Shown here: one piece after another, positions 23,501-36,200 of the stretch
Layout: every line of letters begins with the position of its first letter
Numbering within the stretch: the first letter of the stretch is position 1
Assembly (NCBI GenBank): GCA_016859345.1
Contig: CM029129.1
Span: 16,833,560 to 16,897,559, forward strand
Source of the DNA: Istiophorus platypterus
Lineage: Eukaryota > Chordata > Actinopteri > Istiophoriformes > Istiophoridae
Reading direction: 5' to 3'
DNA length: 64,000 nt
Position numbers and translations under genes: made by a program
Notes under the pieces: model-generated
Database searches by the model: none
What the model saw: the letters and a program-made list of their open reading frames with translations, nothing else
What the model was told of the DNA's origin: nothing

Positions 23501-26500
23501 TTACATGGGTCTCCTCTCAACCTCCAGAGTAACATCCTCTCTGAAAAGAAGTCAACGCAAAGGGAAGGTTACAACAAGTGCAGTATGTATCACCTAAAAG
23601 CATTTCCACGTTGATGCTGTGGAACACAATCACTAAAATACAACGTTACACATTAAAATATCACATTGATGATCACTGAACAGTAGCCTTCTATGGAGTG
23701 AATTAAATTATTAAATCATGTAAAATAATGATCAAATATTGATTTTTAGAACCCCGGACATTTTATTTAATTTTTGTTCTGCTTTTATCAGGATTATATC
23801 TACAATATGCAATAATACAGAAAATATATTGCAATACCACAATGTATTAATAGTCATGCATTCAAATGTACAATACAAACTTTTCAAGCATCAAGATATT
23901 TTTAAGGCACCAAAAGTAAAAGCAGTTATGTTCAATGGCTCCTTTCAGAATAAAATATGTTAGTAGATTAATATTATAAATGAATTAAGTGCACTTTACT
24001 TTAATGTTGCAGCTGGTAAAGATGGAGCTAGTTTTAATTACTTTATATGATTTACAGCTGGGTAGTTTGTGAACTTTAATGAACTTTGCTGTGTTTTAAC
24101 CTCACCTTGACTATAGGGGAGTTTTCTTTTAAGACACTCTAAAAAGAAAAACATAAAAAATAAATAAATAAGAGAAGTGGGACCTTGTTATATTAAAAAA
24201 AGAATGTAACATCTAAATTAAATTTGTTACTGGCTAACTTAAATCTCAGCAATATGATTTCTCTGTGATTGGCCCAAAACTAAAAGAGATTTGTTACTTA
24301 CATTCATGTCCGGTCTTTACTCTGCAAGTTCATGTGAAAGGAGGAAAAAAAACGTAAAAATCATTAGAAAAGCCAGCACACAAACTGTGAGGTGAACTAT
24401 TATCAGTGTTATATGCTGTGTAGACAAATCGGACATATGCATGTGTATGTGTGTGCGTGTGTTGTATAAATACCTTCAGGCTTGGGGTGCATGAGCTTCA
24501 GCGGCAGCTCCACCGTGACATCGCTGCAGGAGAAAAGACAACCAATCAGAATCTTAAAGATAATTGGTAATTGCTGGTAATTGGCTGTATGGGCTGTGAC
24601 ATAGGAGTTAATGACTTGTGCTCACCTGGCGGTGAGGCCACCCAGCAGGCTGCACGAGGACAAGAGGGACATCGTGATTTGGTTTTGGTTCATTTCACTC
24701 CATTTAATTGTTAGTTGAATTTCCTTGTGCTAAAGATGCTCAAACAGAAGTCGGCACTTACCCTCCTCCGGCCACCATGAGGTTAATTTTAATCTTGTAG
24801 GAAACCAGAATTCCCAACACTTCCTTCTCGACACCCTGTCGTAGCCTGTGGTAAAGAGGAGTTACGGGGATATGAGGGATTAGAAGGTTTTATTTAGTTG
24901 ACTGTACTACTACAAGACAACATTTAAAACAACATGTAAAAACCCAACTCTAGTCCCGTCTGCTGTGTTTGCGCACTCACATAGTGGTGGAGGCCAAGTT
25001 GGTGTCCTCGTCCTTCAGTCGCCCGTCCAGCGCCAGACCTCTTTTCTCCTTGTTTTCGGCCAGCAGGGGGGTGATGGACAGAGTGTTCTCGAAGGTGCCA
25101 CTGGGATCCACCGTCTCCCTGTGGAGGATGGAACACAAACAAATCAGCACATAAACACTTGCTCCGATCCTTCTTGGTGTCTGATATTTGCTGTGTGTTC
25201 GGCACTTTCAGTTTCCACGTACCCAAACTCTTGGCTAAGAACGGCCTTGGTGTATTTGTCTGCTGAGTAGAGGACGATGTCTGTGGTTTGATCCACTGTG
25301 AAAAGAGGAGAAGAAAGACCGAGTGAGACAAAAATATTTATGATGTTCTCTTAGTTACAGTCATGTTATTTCAATAAATGGCGGGACCCACCAGTGATTT
25401 TGATTTTCTTGACCGTTTTGTTGCTCTCGTTGTTGATTTTGATTTTGATTGGGATGGCTTCACCGTGGAAGTAGAGCTGTTGTCAAAACCAGGAGACAAC
25501 CAGTTAATGTCAGGGAATGGTGGTATGGTTAGGATAACAGTCTCTGGAAGCATTAACAATTACTTAAGATAACAGAGAAATTTAGTATATTTTTGTAATA
25601 AAAAAATTCTGAAGATTATGAGAGTTTTAATAGTAACGCTTTTTCTACTGTACATCTTTCTCCATTGAAGCTTCTAGGTGAACAGGCTTGTCAGACATCA
25701 TGAAGCTTTTGCAGATATCAGCCTTGGGACCACCGCCCACCTCCGAGGGAGCATACTGGATTTTACGAATGATAAGGCGAGCAGTGTCCCTGTCAGATGG
25801 AAAGGGAGGCAGGAAAGAGGAAGAGACGGGTGAAGAAGAAGAAGAAGAAGAAGAAGTGAGGATAGAGCAGAGAAAAGGTTAGTTGGGCAGAATGGTGACA
25901 CGAGCACTTGAAAGATGAATGAATTTAAAGAGATGCTGAAAATAGGACGGAATGAAAGTGCACGCACTTCTTTTCAATCTTCTCATCAGGGTTGCACTTG
26001 TCATTGGCAAGGAAGGTTTTGACCTCAAAGTCAACACCGCAAGCCTGCAAATCAAAAGTGAAATCTATAACCATGACCGGTGGCAACAACTAAAACGGCT
26101 GCCTACTGACTAAGGTTGTGGGATGTAATCTATTTTATTGTGAAGGTCAATAGTGTTAGCAGATTAACGAGAGATTTACCTTCCCCTTGTCATCGGGTCC
26201 AGGCTGCAGAGAGACTGAGCATGGCAGGTTGTTGGGAATCTGGAGGGAAGGACGAATGTTTTTTTTAACTAATCCAATTAGTTTTTTTTTTACTTACACA
26301 AAAAGAAAGCTCAATTTCAGAGGTTGCAATCAGACAGCTAAAGGGGAATCGAAAAATGGGATATGAGACTTGTTTATCAGCCTTTTTTTGGCCAAAGGCC
26401 CCATTTTTAGGTCCTATAAGTCATATGAAGTAAAAAAAAAAAAAAAAAAAAAGTGTCAACTTGTCATGTGAATATGAGGATATTACTTTTTATTTTGTGC

Positions 26501-28037
26501 ACAATAAAAGGACCCTATCGAAACGATGACCTCCGTGCTGAGGTCCTTAACTCCCTGCACTTGTAACTGGACATGCTGTCACTTACCTCAAAAGTGAAAG
26601 GCTGTGCGTTGTCCCCGGCCTTCTTCATCAGGGTGTCGTGCATGGGGCTCAGAGCGGGCTTGTGGCTCTCAGGGTAGATCTGGACGTGCTGGACCCAGAT
26701 GTCCTTCCTGAAGCACAGGCCCATCACATCCAGGTCGTCACTACCATATCGGAAGGCACATGCCAGCTGTACAAACACTGTCAACACATGGCAGTAGATT
26801 CATTACTTTATTGTTTTTATCTCGCATCTCCAAGCGACTTGACTTTAGAAGGTTTTGTAGTTTTTAGGGTTTTGAAAGTGGAGTTTTTGAAGATGTTACC
26901 TTTCCTGTCTCCAAAATCTGCTGTGTCCAGCTTCACGACTCCATCTGTAAAGGTTGTGGTATTGGAGACAATGTTAAAATTATCACCCCCCGAGCAGCCG
27001 CACACCCAAACAGACACACACGAGTGCACACTGAAGAGGGAACGTACCGACTCTGTCCACTGTGCTGAAGTGGTCCACATAGTCTCTCTTTCCCAGGTAG
27101 AGGGTCAGCTAAGGGACAGAGAGGGAAGGGGAAACAGCTGAGTGTCTCGAGCCCCGTTGACCGTTTCGCTCCCTTTCCGATGATAAAAAATGTTTAAAAA
27201 AACAAAAAAAACAAAACTGTACCATCAAAACAAGAGAAGAACTCAATACAAAACAACAAATGTAGACTTACCCCTCCGTTTCCGCTGGTCTTCTTGAAAA
27301 CCCTGTGGGGAAAAAAGAGGAGAAACTTCCTTCACTACAACAGATGCCACTTCTCTTAGCATTTCTTGTGAAATGTAAATGATGTAGTTACTCTCTGGTT
27401 TTACTAGAAAAGGAATGTTTAGTTTTAGATCCCTGAAGGTAAAAAAGATTCCTTGGCAAGCGGCAGAAGGGCCAGTAATCCCTTATTCCCTTTTATCCAG
27501 TTAGGAATAGCTAAGTGTGGAGCAGCTTTACCTCATCGTGCCCGGATTGAAAGGCTGCCCAGGGTGAGGGAGTTGATTCCAAATAGCTGATTACCAGCAT
27601 GATCCCAAATAGCTCCTTACCTGTGCTGCTGATGTCTGAGACCACATTTGAACTGACGTATCAACAGACTAAGCCTTTACAAAACCTTAAATAAATACTT
27701 TAAAACTATTTGTCCCTTTTGGAAGTTGGCTGACCCCGGTCAAAAGTCTGCATCTCCGAACTTGTGCAGTTGTTTCTAAAGCGATTACAGATTTTCACAT
27801 CAGCCTTTCTACTCTTTTTAGAACCTTTCAGCAAAAGAGACCAATCTTTCCATCATCATTCGCATTTGATTTTTTAGTTTCAGCGTGAATAGCTGCACAA
27901 TAATAACAGAAAGATCCTCCCTTCATTTTTGTTATGTTTTAATTTTTCAGTTTGAAGAGGGAAAGGTTGAAGTAGGAGAACTACCTCTGGGGGACAGAAA
28001 CAAAATAACAAAAGGAAAACAAAACTTACTTAGCCAT
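23501..28037 (-). CDS. arr3: Cone-type visual arrestin (arrestin 3), about 376 residues
   Basis: Binds light-activated, phosphorylated cone opsin and stops transducin signalling in photoreceptors (family knowledge). Coding exons: 28030-28037, 27272-27302, 27048-27108, 26900-26944, 26587-26777, 26180-26239, 25968-26044, 25654-25789, 25392-25476, 25223-25295, 24981-25118, 24762-24845, 24626-24649, 24474-24523, 24302-24319, 24101-24110, 23501-23540; 1131 nt, all phases close. It starts MAKVFKKTSGNGG; the KK pair is the phosphate sensor. Finger loop is YGSDDLDVMGL. Polar-core residues are kept: Arg in DTARLIIRK and the two Asp in LALDGRLKDEDTNLA. VDQTTDIVLYSADKYTK matches cone arrestin better than rod S-antigen. 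The last three short exons are less certain: 24302-24319 is a multiple of 3 and may be skipped, and the C-terminus EDVTLEVERRPM is unusual. Whether it is arr3a or arr3b cannot be told. Confidence 0.92.
23985..24095. mobile_element. Teleost repeat fragment in the arr3 3' region
   Basis: Contains TTAATGTTGCAGCTGGTAAAGATGGAGCTAG-like sequence followed by an ACTTTATATGATTTACAGCTGGGTAGTTT-like stretch, which I recognise as the interior of the same common repeat family as 7071-7200. It ends about 6 bp from the 10-nt arr3 exon. Confidence 0.5.
25836..25858. repeat. (GAA)n microsatellite
   Basis: Short GAA run in the arr3 intron between exons 25968-26044 and 25654-25789. Confidence 0.8.
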
Positions 28038-29955
28038 CTCTGGAGGATCTTTGGAATTGTTCTGTTGGGAGAAAAGGAAAAAAAGGTGTAAATTATTTGG
28101 AGGTCAGCATCGGTCAGATTAAGACATTGATCCTTAACCAACTGTCAGCCCCCTGACAGCCGGAATAATGTTTTGTTTTGTGGAAGGGTTAATCCCCTGC
28201 GATAAGATTACACCATCAGTGTTAGGGCTTGTGAGCCAAAGCTGTTGCCTGTTATTCTCTATCTGCTACCTGGCGGCATTCAACAGACACAGGCCTCACA
28301 CTGAACTCCTTGCCAGCTCAAGATTATGTCACAGTGTGTTCACCTCAAATGTAACAGTAGTGCTAAAGCTGTTGCTTGAGTGGGCTATTTAAGGAAAAAT
28401 AAAGGGATAAATCCCATTCAGCAACTTGAAATAGTATGCCTGGACATAATGAGACACTAAGCCCTAATGGTAGCCCTCTATAGCTCTGTAATGAGGATTC
28501 AAATAGAAAGACATTCGTTTCATTGTTCTTCATTAAAGATTTCATAATCAGCTGGAGTGCCATTAGTGGTGCTCACTCATTTCTATAATTTGTTTAGGCA
28601 TCATCTACCATCCCGAGACTGCTTGGTCTCAAATTTACCTTAAAATGCTAAACTAATTAAAAACCTAATTGCCTTCTTTCCATAATATAAACCAACAGTC
28701 CTGTTGTGACTTGAAGTCTAATGAACCCAAGAGTTCACACTGTGCAGAAATTGATTTTAAAAAATAAAAGCCTGTAAGTGCATGCACCTGCAAAATAAAT
28801 TTAGTAGATGTTTTAAAGTTAGCAGCAGCATACCTTTAAAAGATCTACTGACAGCATAATAAAAAAATAGTGTCTTGGTATTTAAGTAATTACTGTGACA
28901 ATGTACATGTTAGGCTAAATATCCTAGTACTGGTTAATAGCTATTCCTCATGCTTGAAAGGGATTAAGAGAATAGATACAAATAAACCCTGTGTTTTCCT
29001 TGTTTTTTCCACCTCTTCTTTTAATCTCAGAAAAAGTTTTATTATGCATTATTATGCACAGAGAAAGCTGTGGTGGGTAAACACGTAGAGGAGAATTTTT
29101 ACTTATTTAGCTCAGCAGGAGCCTCCAGTTCACAGCAGCTTTTTGGATTCAGGCACATTTCGCTGTGTGTGCATTTCAGCACCGCGCAGAAGAACAGCAC
29201 GGCTGCATCCTTCGGTCCTGATTGGCTAACTGCTGTGAAATATCCAATTTAAATAACAACTACATCACTCTTTTCTTAATTTTTTGCAACCACTTTGCAT
29301 AATGTATCTATTAGCATAATATTAACTTTTATATTTTTAGTTTAGCACACCTGATGGTGGCTGCTGTCTGCAGACAGCTTTTGACACTTGATGTCAGATC
29401 TCTTTCAACTTAGACAGTTTTTCTTCGGGCAGAATTTTACACAGGGGAAAATCTGATGATTTGTTTGTTCTACTCGTCTATTGTTGGCCTGCATTTGAAC
29501 TTTTGAATTGGTGTTGCACTTTAGATCAGCAAAACATTTAACCATAAAAACCACCATGAGTAGTTTATGCAGCTTTGATCTGTGGTCCAGTAACAGAGAT
29601 TTACCTCTTGTGAACAGGCTGGTATGACGATTTACCCATAACGTGCAACATATTTCTTTCTCATATACATTTATCTCTAGTTGACATCAATGATATAACC
29701 CCTTTTGGGGAGTCTGTAGGGTTATATGAATAGCCTGCAAAATAATCTACAATATAATACAATTAGGATGATTACCAGCATACCCATTATGCCCAAGGTG
29801 TAAAATAACTCAGCTCGGTTATTAAAACCAGTGACCCTGAACCACCATTTTCTTCATCAGTGTAATCTGTTAAAAAAGTAAAGTCATTTATCTAAGACTC
29901 CAGGTGGAAATTCAGAGAGCCTTCTTCAGTTTTGCCATCATCTACCCATCATCTA

Positions 29956-30021
29956 TCCATCAATCCATCCATCCTTCCATCCATCCTTCCATCCATCCTT
30001 CCATCCATCCATCCATCCATC
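29956..30021. repeat. (CATC)n microsatellite
   Basis: CATC/CTTC tetranucleotide array just downstream (minus strand) of the arr3 5' UTR exon donor. Confidence 0.9.
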
Positions 30022-30041
30022 AGCATAGAAAGAAGTCTTAC

Positions 30042-30093
30042 CTCTCCTCAGTTGTCTAGGATCTCGATGGAGTGTGTCAGGGTAAGTTGACAG
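30042..30093 (-). other. arr3: Probable non-coding first exon of arr3
   Basis: A GAGAG|GTAAGA donor at 30042/30041 on the minus strand matches the next acceptor at 28062 (ctcccaacag). That second exon carries 24 nt of leader and then the ATG at 28037. The 5' end is set only by the TATA box upstream, about 27-33 bp away. Confidence 0.65.
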
Positions 30094-30119
30094 TGCACTC
30101 TGTGACAGTTGGTCTGCCT

Positions 30120-30126
30120 TTTTATA
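30120..30126 (-). promoter_or_regulatory. arr3 TATA box
   Basis: TATAAAA on the minus strand, about 30 bp before the inferred first exon. TAATCC motifs, the core bound by CRX/OTX photoreceptor factors, occur upstream at 30194-30199 and 30319-30324 (both read on the plus strand), as would fit a photoreceptor promoter. Confidence 0.6.
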
Positions 30127-30329
30127 CCTGCAGCCTCTCTCTATCCATCACTTGGATTTAACTGGTCCATTATTGCTGTCGTCGACTGCTTCATAATCCA
30201 GTTAAGCAATCAGTGGATGGCTTTTTTGGACTACAAAGGGTTTAAAAATACCACCCAGTTAAATAACAGGGACAGACATACAACTAGTCTCAACATGGCC
30301 ATGTTAGTAGTAGGTTCATAATCCCCCTC

Positions 30330-32880
30330 TACTCATCCACACACCAAACAATCAAGTCTATATCAGAAGGTGATAACAGAAGACCTTTTTAAAATCAGGG
30401 GTCATGGGGATATATGTACTTTTTTTGTCAAAAATGCTTGGACATGTCATGACAAGTTTTTCTGCTAGATATGTTGTAAGACTTGTGTTTAATAATAGAC
30501 TTTAGAACTATTATTATGAGCCTGATCTGTATGTGGGCTGCACCTTTTTAAAGAAAGGGTTATGCTATGCCCCTAATTGAGAACAAGCATATAAAGAATC
30601 TTTCCTTATTACTTAATGATTATCAATCAGTGATCTTTACCTAAAGACACTTTTCTCTGGCCAAGAGTGGTATGTGTATGCAGTCAAAGAGACAACAGTA
30701 AACAAAGGCTTTTACTTTAACTGCCTTTAGCAGCATTTTTCAAGGAGCCAAAAAATCTGTTAAAAAATTATAATAAACTTGGTTTGATTAATGGAGTAAA
30801 ATCTGTCTCAGTAACGTGCAAGAGATTAGACAGAATCACCAGAATGAGTCCCCGCTCTGACCTTTGAAACCCCACTAATTCTTTGACAGGTCCGTTATAA
30901 CAAGCTCATGTTGAAGCATGTTGAAACTGTTAACATGAAGTGACAAAAGCTAGAATCCAACCATGATCGGCAGAGTGACCTCTAGGCCACCGGGATTCCC
31001 TGTAAGTCAAGGGTTACTGTGTTATAATGACCATGGATTAACTGAGGTATTCATTAGCCCGAATCAAAAAAATCAAAAATGCTTTGCAGGTAAAGTGTTA
31101 TTTGAAAGCTTCATCAGCTTTATCAGCGTTCAGGTTGTTAGAATTTGTTTTGACGCAAAGGGAAAGTAAAGCTCCAAGTAAATTATTTAACAAAGCAGAC
31201 AAACATATCCTGGGTTATATAAACTTTCATGCCTTCGCAAACTTTGTCCCTATTTGTGATCTGGGGAAGTTAAAATGCAGCAGAAATAGCAGGCTCAGGT
31301 TTATTAGAGCACGTCACATGGCTTCCATACTAATCACTGTGTCGTCTGCTGTGCAGTTTGTTTCCAGGAACTGGGCAGCTTCTCTGGCTCTCTGCCTTTT
31401 GAGGGCCAACCTAAATGCAACGTGACATTGTGATTCTCTCTGAGGAGGATCTCCCTATCAAGCACATGACTGAATGACAAAAAGGTCGTGCTTATAAGTA
31501 AGTATAAGTAATGAGAAAGGGTGCAAGAGAGAAAAGGACCTCAAATATTCAGGTCTTTGGAATCACTGATATAGTAGATAACCAAGCATTATCTTCAAAA
31601 ACAGTGGTGTGGTGTGTGCATCTTAATCGAAACATTTGATATGAATATACATAGTCGAATCAGAATAGTGGCAGTAAATGTTTAAAAAGCCATTGCAATG
31701 GAATGATTGAAATTAATTTGACTGAAACTAGTGTTATGGAAGAGACAAAGCAGTTGGCTGAACATAGATAATAAGACCAAAAAAAGGAAAGACATTGAAA
31801 TGTATTCGATCCAAATACCTAATCTTACATGCACAGACTCCTACTGCCTACTTAATGTTGATAACACACTTCATTTGTAAGCTCAAGCTGAAATGGCCAA
31901 CACAAGTATTTTTAAAGAACAAAACAAAACTTGAAATGCAGCTGTATTAACACGATTGTATTCTTTTAACTAATCATCAATCCCTCCAGAACACACACGC
32001 ATCGGTTGTGTTTATCTGTTTTTGATAATTAAGTAATACAGGTAGGTGGCATTTACACGGGGGACCATTTGAATTTAGCTTGGATTTACTTTTTGAATAG
32101 TTTTTCAATCCTTCTATCAAGTGGTTCCATGTTTGCTTATAACATGGTTTGATATGAATAGGTGACAGGCACATCTCTGGTTTGACCCCCACACACACAC
32201 ACACACAAAGTATTGACAGAATAAACAAATCTCGTTCTAGCACCTGGTTAGCAAAGCCCAGGTTGGCACTGTTCACATGTGCTGAGAGGTTTTATTTAGT
32301 GCGAGCGGAGCAGAGGAGCGGTGGGCAGCTGAGCTCTTTGAGAGCCAGACCCACTAATAAGGATGCGGAGTGCCCTGGGGTCCCTTGGGGTCCCTTGGGG
32401 TCCCGAAAGCCCAGCTTCACTGTGTCTTAACTAATTGCATTCTTGTCGCAGATGTTACAAACGTACGGCACTAAATTATCTAAGGTAATATCAACCAACT
32501 GTGCCCCCCCCCTCCCCATTTGACTAATACCACTGAATACTACCACTGTAGCGGGGCCTATTAGTCAAAACCTAGTTTTAAGACCTCACTTATTTTTGTT
32601 TGTGCCCTTATGTATTCAATCAAAATTACCACAAGATGATCAATGCACAGAAGAGCTGGTCCCAAGTATTCCAGCATAAACTGCCTGCAAGCACGATTAT
32701 GAAGCTTTTATTATTATTATTATTATTATTATTAATAATCTGAACTCACTGTATTTGATGGGGACCTGGGAGCACAGAGGGCGGGGCTTGGCAGCAGGGG
32801 CCCCCTGGCTGGTTGATCTGGCCGTGCCAAAAAGTCAACCAGGGTCGGGGAAGGGGGGGGGTCACCGTCTCTCTGGCCTC
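30330..32880. other. Intergenic region between arr3 and mcf2 (divergent)
   Basis: The two genes diverge here. AT-rich, no supported exon. Contains a 10-bp tandem repeat (TTGGGGTCCC, three copies) at about 32374-32404, a CA run at 32192-32208 and (TTA)n at 32708-32734. Confidence 0.6.
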
Positions 32881-33297
32881 TAGCGCCACCGAGCGGATCC
32901 GGTGAGCGATTCAGCGCCACTCTCAACCTCCGTCATCACTTGGCGAGTTTCGGTGTTTCACATGGAAGTGGACGCCCCGTACGGTCCGGCGACTTCGGCG
33001 GCGACGACGCGCACATTCCCCGGAGCGGACCGACTCGTTCGGGCCCGGACGTCAGGTGAGCGAAAGGCAGCCGGTCGCATCCCGGTCCCGAGGACGGAGT
33101 GCGTCCGCTGAGGTGCGCACTCGGCGCGCCGCCCCGGCCCGCCCGGACGCTGCAGCGTGGGGTTACCGTGCCATCGCTGCGGCTGCTCGCTCCCGACGCC
33201 GCGTCCCGCTGCGGACCTCCCTGGCCCGGGCGAGGAGGAACGAGGGGGAGAGCCCGGAGAGGTAGAGGAAGAGGAAGAGGAAGAGGAGGGGAGAGCC
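32880..33297 (+). promoter_or_regulatory. CpG-rich mcf2 promoter and 5' UTR
   Basis: Dense CpG sequence with GC boxes leads to the ATG at 33298, which has a strong context (gagagccATGG). A purine tract (GAGGAA)n at 33262-33290 lies just before the start. No TATA box. Confidence 0.55.
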
Positions 33298-36200
33298 ATG
33301 GCCGAGTCCAACCCGCTGCGGGGGTTCCCCCGTCTGCGCCGGGCCGCGGTGAGGTCCTGCGGGAGGTGGTTTGTGTTTGTGTGTGTTTGTGTTTGTGTGT
33401 CTGTGGGGGCGCTTGAAACGGGGCGGTGAGGATACTGCAGCAGAGACGAGGGGACGAGGACGAGCTCTTCTTGAGACACTTCAGTGCTGCGACACGGGGG
33501 CTGGGATTCGTGCTCGGGGCGGTGCAGACAGCATCATATCGGTTAAGAGCCAGGTTCGGTTCGGATGGCAGTTTAATGACAAGAGTGTGTGCTGGGGACC
33601 GGGACAGGCCAATGACAAACGTGCTCGTGTGTGTGTGCGCGTGCGTGCGTGCGTGCGTGCGCGTGCATATGTTGGGACTGCAGTTGCAGACGCAGGAACA
33701 GCGAGAGGCTCTACGAGCTTTGGCACCGCAGTCTGTTACTGTGGAGTGTGCTCGGGTTGTGCAGCTTTATGTAACACATGTGGGGAGCACGTATCAAATC
33801 TAAAATGCAGCTGTCAAATGCAGATGTGCTGGAGAGACTGCAGACGTCCAAAAACATCCATCATGGCTTCTCCAGGAGTAAAAGTAAAGGTTCATTATGG
33901 CCCGTAGCCTCTTTACTGCAAGTGGAAAACAAACTTACCAGCCTTAGAGGGGAGTTTGATCTGATGCAAAGTGTTCGCATCATAGTTGAGGATAATGTGA
34001 AGGCGGTGGATCAAAAGCCGCGCTGCTTTAAACGCAGGTCCAGTCCACTTTTCCCGCTCGGGTCTCCCGGTTGGCACGGAGCGGAAGAGGTTTTATGGGA
34101 TGTAGGAAATTCTCCCTCATGGTTCATAACTGCTCAGGCTGCTCGATCTGCACAGACACTTCTGTGGGTATGTGGTGTGGACAGTAGTCTGGAGGAGGGA
34201 AGAGGTGACAGAGATACAGTCATCGGAATACATGTCTAGCGGGTGAAGAAAGAGTCGAGACTGATTGGAGATCTGCCCAGTGGTCACCGGACTTGGGGTG
34301 GTGACTTTTTCCAAACCGGGAGTAATAGGGCAACACCCGTTGGCTTCTAATCCCTATGCCACTGTCACCCGAGAGTGAACAGATATTGAAAAGTGACCAA
34401 AGACACCCGTGTGCCTCAACCATTATCATCTACATCTCAAGTTGAAAGTATAAAAAAAGTCCTTGAAGTTCTCTGCTGCGGTGATAAACTGAAAAAACAA
34501 CAAAAACAAAAAAGAGCCCGGAAGACACATTAAAAAGATGAACAGAACAAATATCGACTAATTCACGCTTTAACTGATGCTGTAGCATCTTGTCAAGGTA
34601 GCAGTGTAGGTGATGACAGTTTTGTGTTTGCACAGCACAAACTCTATGGTCTATGGTGCGAGGAAGGAGATGCGAGGGCATGCGGAGGGAGGACAGCGGA
34701 TAATCGTAGAGCGAAGAGTGTCAGAGGAGCCGAGTCAGACAGTGGGGCTGACTGTCAGGGCTGCCGAAGGGCCGGAGAGACCGAAAACCCTTCCCAGATT
34801 GACACCGACAGGAGCTGATGCTGTGTTGAGCTGTGCTAGACCTCACGACTGACACCGTTGGACTGTCCACACCCCAGACTGACTGACTGACTGAATCCTC
34901 TCACCCCAACCCAGTCTGTAGAACTTCTGCCATTAGCCAGAGATGTGGTGGAGGACGTCGCCCATAAACGTTTTCATCCCACATCCCATAGTCCTGAAGC
35001 CAGAGCTCACAAGGGAAGTGTCTCTGTCAAACCTCACGTTTGAGACGAGCAGCAGGAGACTTGGTGTTTTGAGGTAGTTTTGAGGCCAGTCCTGGTCCGG
35101 GATGCTGGTTTGTTGAAGTGTGATATGGGGACTTTGAACCTCCGGCACACCGAAACTGAGGCTCGACTTTACAGTCACCGAGGAGACTTTTCCGTTTGAA
35201 ATGAACAATAGAAGTAATTTTAAGAAGCAGCGTAGTTTTTTTTGTCTGAAATAGGTCTGCAGGGAATCTTTAAAGACTATTCTCCGTCCTCTTGTCTTTT
35301 TTCTTTTTTCCCACTTTCCCACCTGTTCCAGTCCTTACAACAACAAATAAAATAACACACTTCCTCTCTCAGACCTCGTTTCCAGGCAATCTGCATTTGG
35401 TCCTGGTGCTGCGCCCCAGCGGCTTGTCGAGCTCTGCCCCCAGTCCGTCCTCAAGCACTGACCTGGGGTTTCGCTTCAGCCAGGATGACTTCCTGTTAAA
35501 GATGCCGGTGAGATGGGAGGAGAAAACTGGGGACAATTGTTGAGTCCATTTTAATGTACAGTAGATGCTCTTTTCTTCTCTTCTCTTCTCTTGTCTTCTC
35601 TCTTCTTCTCTTCTCTACTTTGAACAGTTCATTTCTTTATTTGTTTACCACCTGGGCTCTATGTTCTTTATACATATTGTTGCAGATTTTCCACGCAGTC
35701 ATTTTTGTCTGTTTTTACCCCACATTCATGCTGTCCTTGTTTTTCAACACAGACTAGGTCTGACTTCTGATTTTGTTGATTTATCGAAGTATAAAACTGC
35801 CAAAATAAAACTCCAGATAATCGTCCATTACACGCATTACAACCACAATAGAACAGGATGTGACACACCCACTTAATCAACACCTTGCCCCACTACCCCC
35901 TGGACGCAGACACTGAACTCCAAGATTTAGAGGTTCTTTTTATATGTGTTCGTCACCTGAAAGGTAAATGACAGTGAAAGTGAATTTCCCCACCGAGAAC
36001 AATAAAGTTTAAAGTCCAAAGTCTAAGTCTGCCAGGAACCTAAAATACCATAAAAATGACACAGGCGTTTATGGAAATTTACTAATCGTGAGTGATAATC
36101 ACTCAAAATAATATTATGGAGTCCAAGGTTGTAAAAAATACGGTTTCACTATTTATGCACGTTACAGCATAAAAATGTAAGAAATAAGACTATAATAAAG

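Noticed and set aside
33371..33907. Plus-strand ORF of 178 codons in mcf2 intron 1
   Set aside because: It spans GT/GC microsatellites and has no match to a family; mcf2 phase requires exon 33348 to join 35373.
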